Part shown: positions 5,176 to 6,099 of the stretch, in pieces
How the letters are laid out: the number at the start of each line of letters is the position of its first letter
Position numbering within the stretch: position 1 is the stretch's first letter
Origin: Planctomycetaceae bacterium UBA4732
Lineage (GTDB): Bacteria; Planctomycetota; Planctomycetia; Gemmatales; Gemmataceae
NCBI GenBank assembly: GCA_002404095.1
Contig: DHJA01000139.1
Span: 61,078 to 67,176, forward strand
Length of the DNA stretch: 6,099 nt
Direction of reading: 5' to 3'
The notes under the pieces: model-generated
The model's database searches: none
Told to the model about the DNA's origin: nothing
Seen by the model: the letters and a program-made list of their open reading frames with translations, nothing else
Program-made: the position numbers and the translations under genes

Positions 5176-6099
5176 CTAATGGATCGGCTTCCCTTCGCCC
5201 TTGCGCAGGACGACGACTTGATCCGCCGGTCGGCCCGGAAAAATCTCGCGTACCCCGTCGGGCCACAATACCTCCAAGGAGTCCACGGCGTTCGAGGCGC
5301 CGAGGCCAAAGTGGGCGCGGCAGTCGTTGCTGCACAGATAGCTTTGCCCCGGGTTGATCCAGCTCACGCGGCGACGTCCGCCCGCTTGAACCGTGATTTC
5401 GGCGCCGTAGGCGTCGCGGCGAAGGGCCGGGTCCACCGCGCGGACCAGCAACCAATGGCCGCGATTCGGAGCGATATTGCGATACAAGTGGGCCGCTCCG
5501 CCCACGGTGGTCGTCAGGAGGTCCAGCGCGCCGTCGCCGTCCACGTCGCCCACAGCCAAGCCGCGCGAAACCGCGGCCGTCCCACAGAACGAAGGGTTTT
5601 GAAGGGAGACGTCGCGAAACCGGCCGGACCCGTCGTTGACGAAGAGTTGGTTGCGCTCCGCATAGAAGCCCCAAAAAGGGTCTTTATTCGATTCAGCAAG
5701 TCCCTCACGCCGCGCCACCCGGCCGTTGACCAGGGCCAAGTCCGGCGCGCCGTCCTGGTCGAAGTCGCCGAAGGCGACGCCGAAGCCGGTGCCGCGCCAG
5801 CGCGCCTCCGGCAGGCCCGATGCGGCCGTTCGGTCCTGGAACAAACCGCGCGGACCCTGCTTCCATAAAGTGTTGCTCTCCCAGGTTAGATGCGTGACGA
5901 ACAGGTCGCATAAGCCGTCGCCGTACACATCGGCGATGGCCGTGCCCATGTTGGCCGCCGCGCGTCCTTGGCCGTCGTAGGCCACGCCGCGCGAGACGGC
6001 TTCATCCTTGAACGTGCCGTCGTGCTGATTGATCCAGAGCCGGTTCGGCTTGGCGTCGTTGGTCACGAAGAGGTCGGGCCAGCCGTCGCCGTCGAAGTC
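5176..6099 (-). CDS. CRTAC1-like FG-GAP/VCBS repeat protein with C-terminal ASPIC/UnbV domain (5' end outside window)
   Basis: This is the C-terminal 307 residues of a larger secreted protein. The frame is open to the window edge, and the first visible residues, DFDGDGWPDLFVTND, are already inside an FG-GAP/VCBS repeat, so the GTG at 6066 is not the start. Further repeats with Asp-rich calcium-binding loops follow at visible residues 57-70 (DVYGDGLCDLFV), 110-123 (GDFDQDGAPDLALV) and 184-195 (GDVDGDGALDLL), as in an integrin-like beta propeller. The ASPIC/UnbV domain follows (about 228-293): RDAYGAEITVQAGG, SWINPGQSYL, HFGLG and DSLEVLWPDGV. Such proteins are extracellular and thought to bind ligands or other proteins; their substrates are mostly unknown. 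Two Cys (256, 260) replace residues usually Ser and Pro in the SYLSQNDPRLHFGLG motif. The gene ends one base before a compound repeat element, and a TPR gene follows on the same strand. Confidence 0.95.
   Translation of the reverse strand, partial: DFDGDGWPDLFVTNDAKPNRLWINQHDGTFKDEAVSRGVAYDGQGRAAANMGTAIADVYGDGLCDLFVTHLTWESNTLWKQGPRGLFQDRTAASGLPEARWRGTGFGVAFGDFDQDGAPDLALVNGRVARREGLAESNKDPFWGFYAERNQLFVNDGSGRFRDVSLQNPSFCGTAAVSRGLAVGDVDGDGALDLLTTTVGGAAHLYRNIAPNRGHWLLVRAVDPALRRDAYGAEITVQAGGRRRVSWINPGQSYLCSNDCRAHFGLGASNAVDSLEVLWPDGVREIFPGRPADQVVVLRKGEGKPIH

Noticed and set aside
5036..5674. Minus-strand frame containing a repeated RTVQKPNTAETAV peptide
   Set aside because: The peptide repeat is just the translation of the 39-bp DNA repeat, and the rest is an out-of-frame shadow of the FG-GAP gene.
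5068..5868. 266-codon plus-strand open frame, and other long plus-strand frames such as 580-1284
   Set aside because: They lie antisense to genes with clear protein families (FG-GAP/ASPIC and kinase), encode Arg/Ala-rich sequence without domains, and are expected by chance in high-GC DNA.

Overview
The window is a stretch of high-GC bacterial chromosome that reads as Planctomycetota. The strongest sign is a DUF1559 protein: a type IV pilin-like N-terminus with a C-terminal H-X9-DG motif, a family greatly expanded in that phylum. It sits beside a small lipoprotein of the 'VSGEVKYSGQPL' type. A Hanks-type kinase with an extracytoplasmic helical domain and an ASPIC/UnbV (CRTAC1-like) FG-GAP protein next to a TPR protein fit the same phylum. 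Genus or order cannot be told from the sequence.

All five supported genes lie on the minus strand, so transcription runs from high to low coordinates. In that order they are: (1) the 3' part of a CRTAC1-like FG-GAP/ASPIC-UnbV protein, 5176-6099, cut by the window edge; (2) a membrane-anchored tetratricopeptide-repeat protein, 3679-5004; (3) a DUF1559 pseudopilin-like protein, 2443-3390; (4) a small secreted lipoprotein with a single beta-sandwich-type domain, 1892-2329; (5) a transmembrane serine/threonine protein kinase, 67-1680 (longest possible start 1743). The gaps are 171, 288, 113 and about 148-211 bp.

The intergenic DNA holds most of the unusual structure. Between genes 1 and 2 is a 109-bp element (5066-5174) with perfect 25-bp inverted ends and two 39-bp direct repeats. 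It contains three GC-rich hairpins with TCT/AGA loops. After the kinase, at the left edge (4-51), a second GC-rich element offers two mutually exclusive hairpins, one of which also has a TCT/AGA loop. After the lipoprotein is a perfect 14-bp stem (1852-1885), the clearest terminator-like structure. An imperfect hairpin with a T-tract lies between DUF1559 and the lipoprotein (2348-2380).

Functionally the genes look like cell-envelope and signalling parts: two probable pairs (FG-GAP/ASPIC with TPR, and DUF1559 with lipoprotein) and a sensor kinase that probably forms its own transcription unit. I see no defence system, CRISPR array, transposase, tRNA, rRNA or phage gene. Nothing here clearly amounts to a new biological system; the repeat element is the feature most worth following up.
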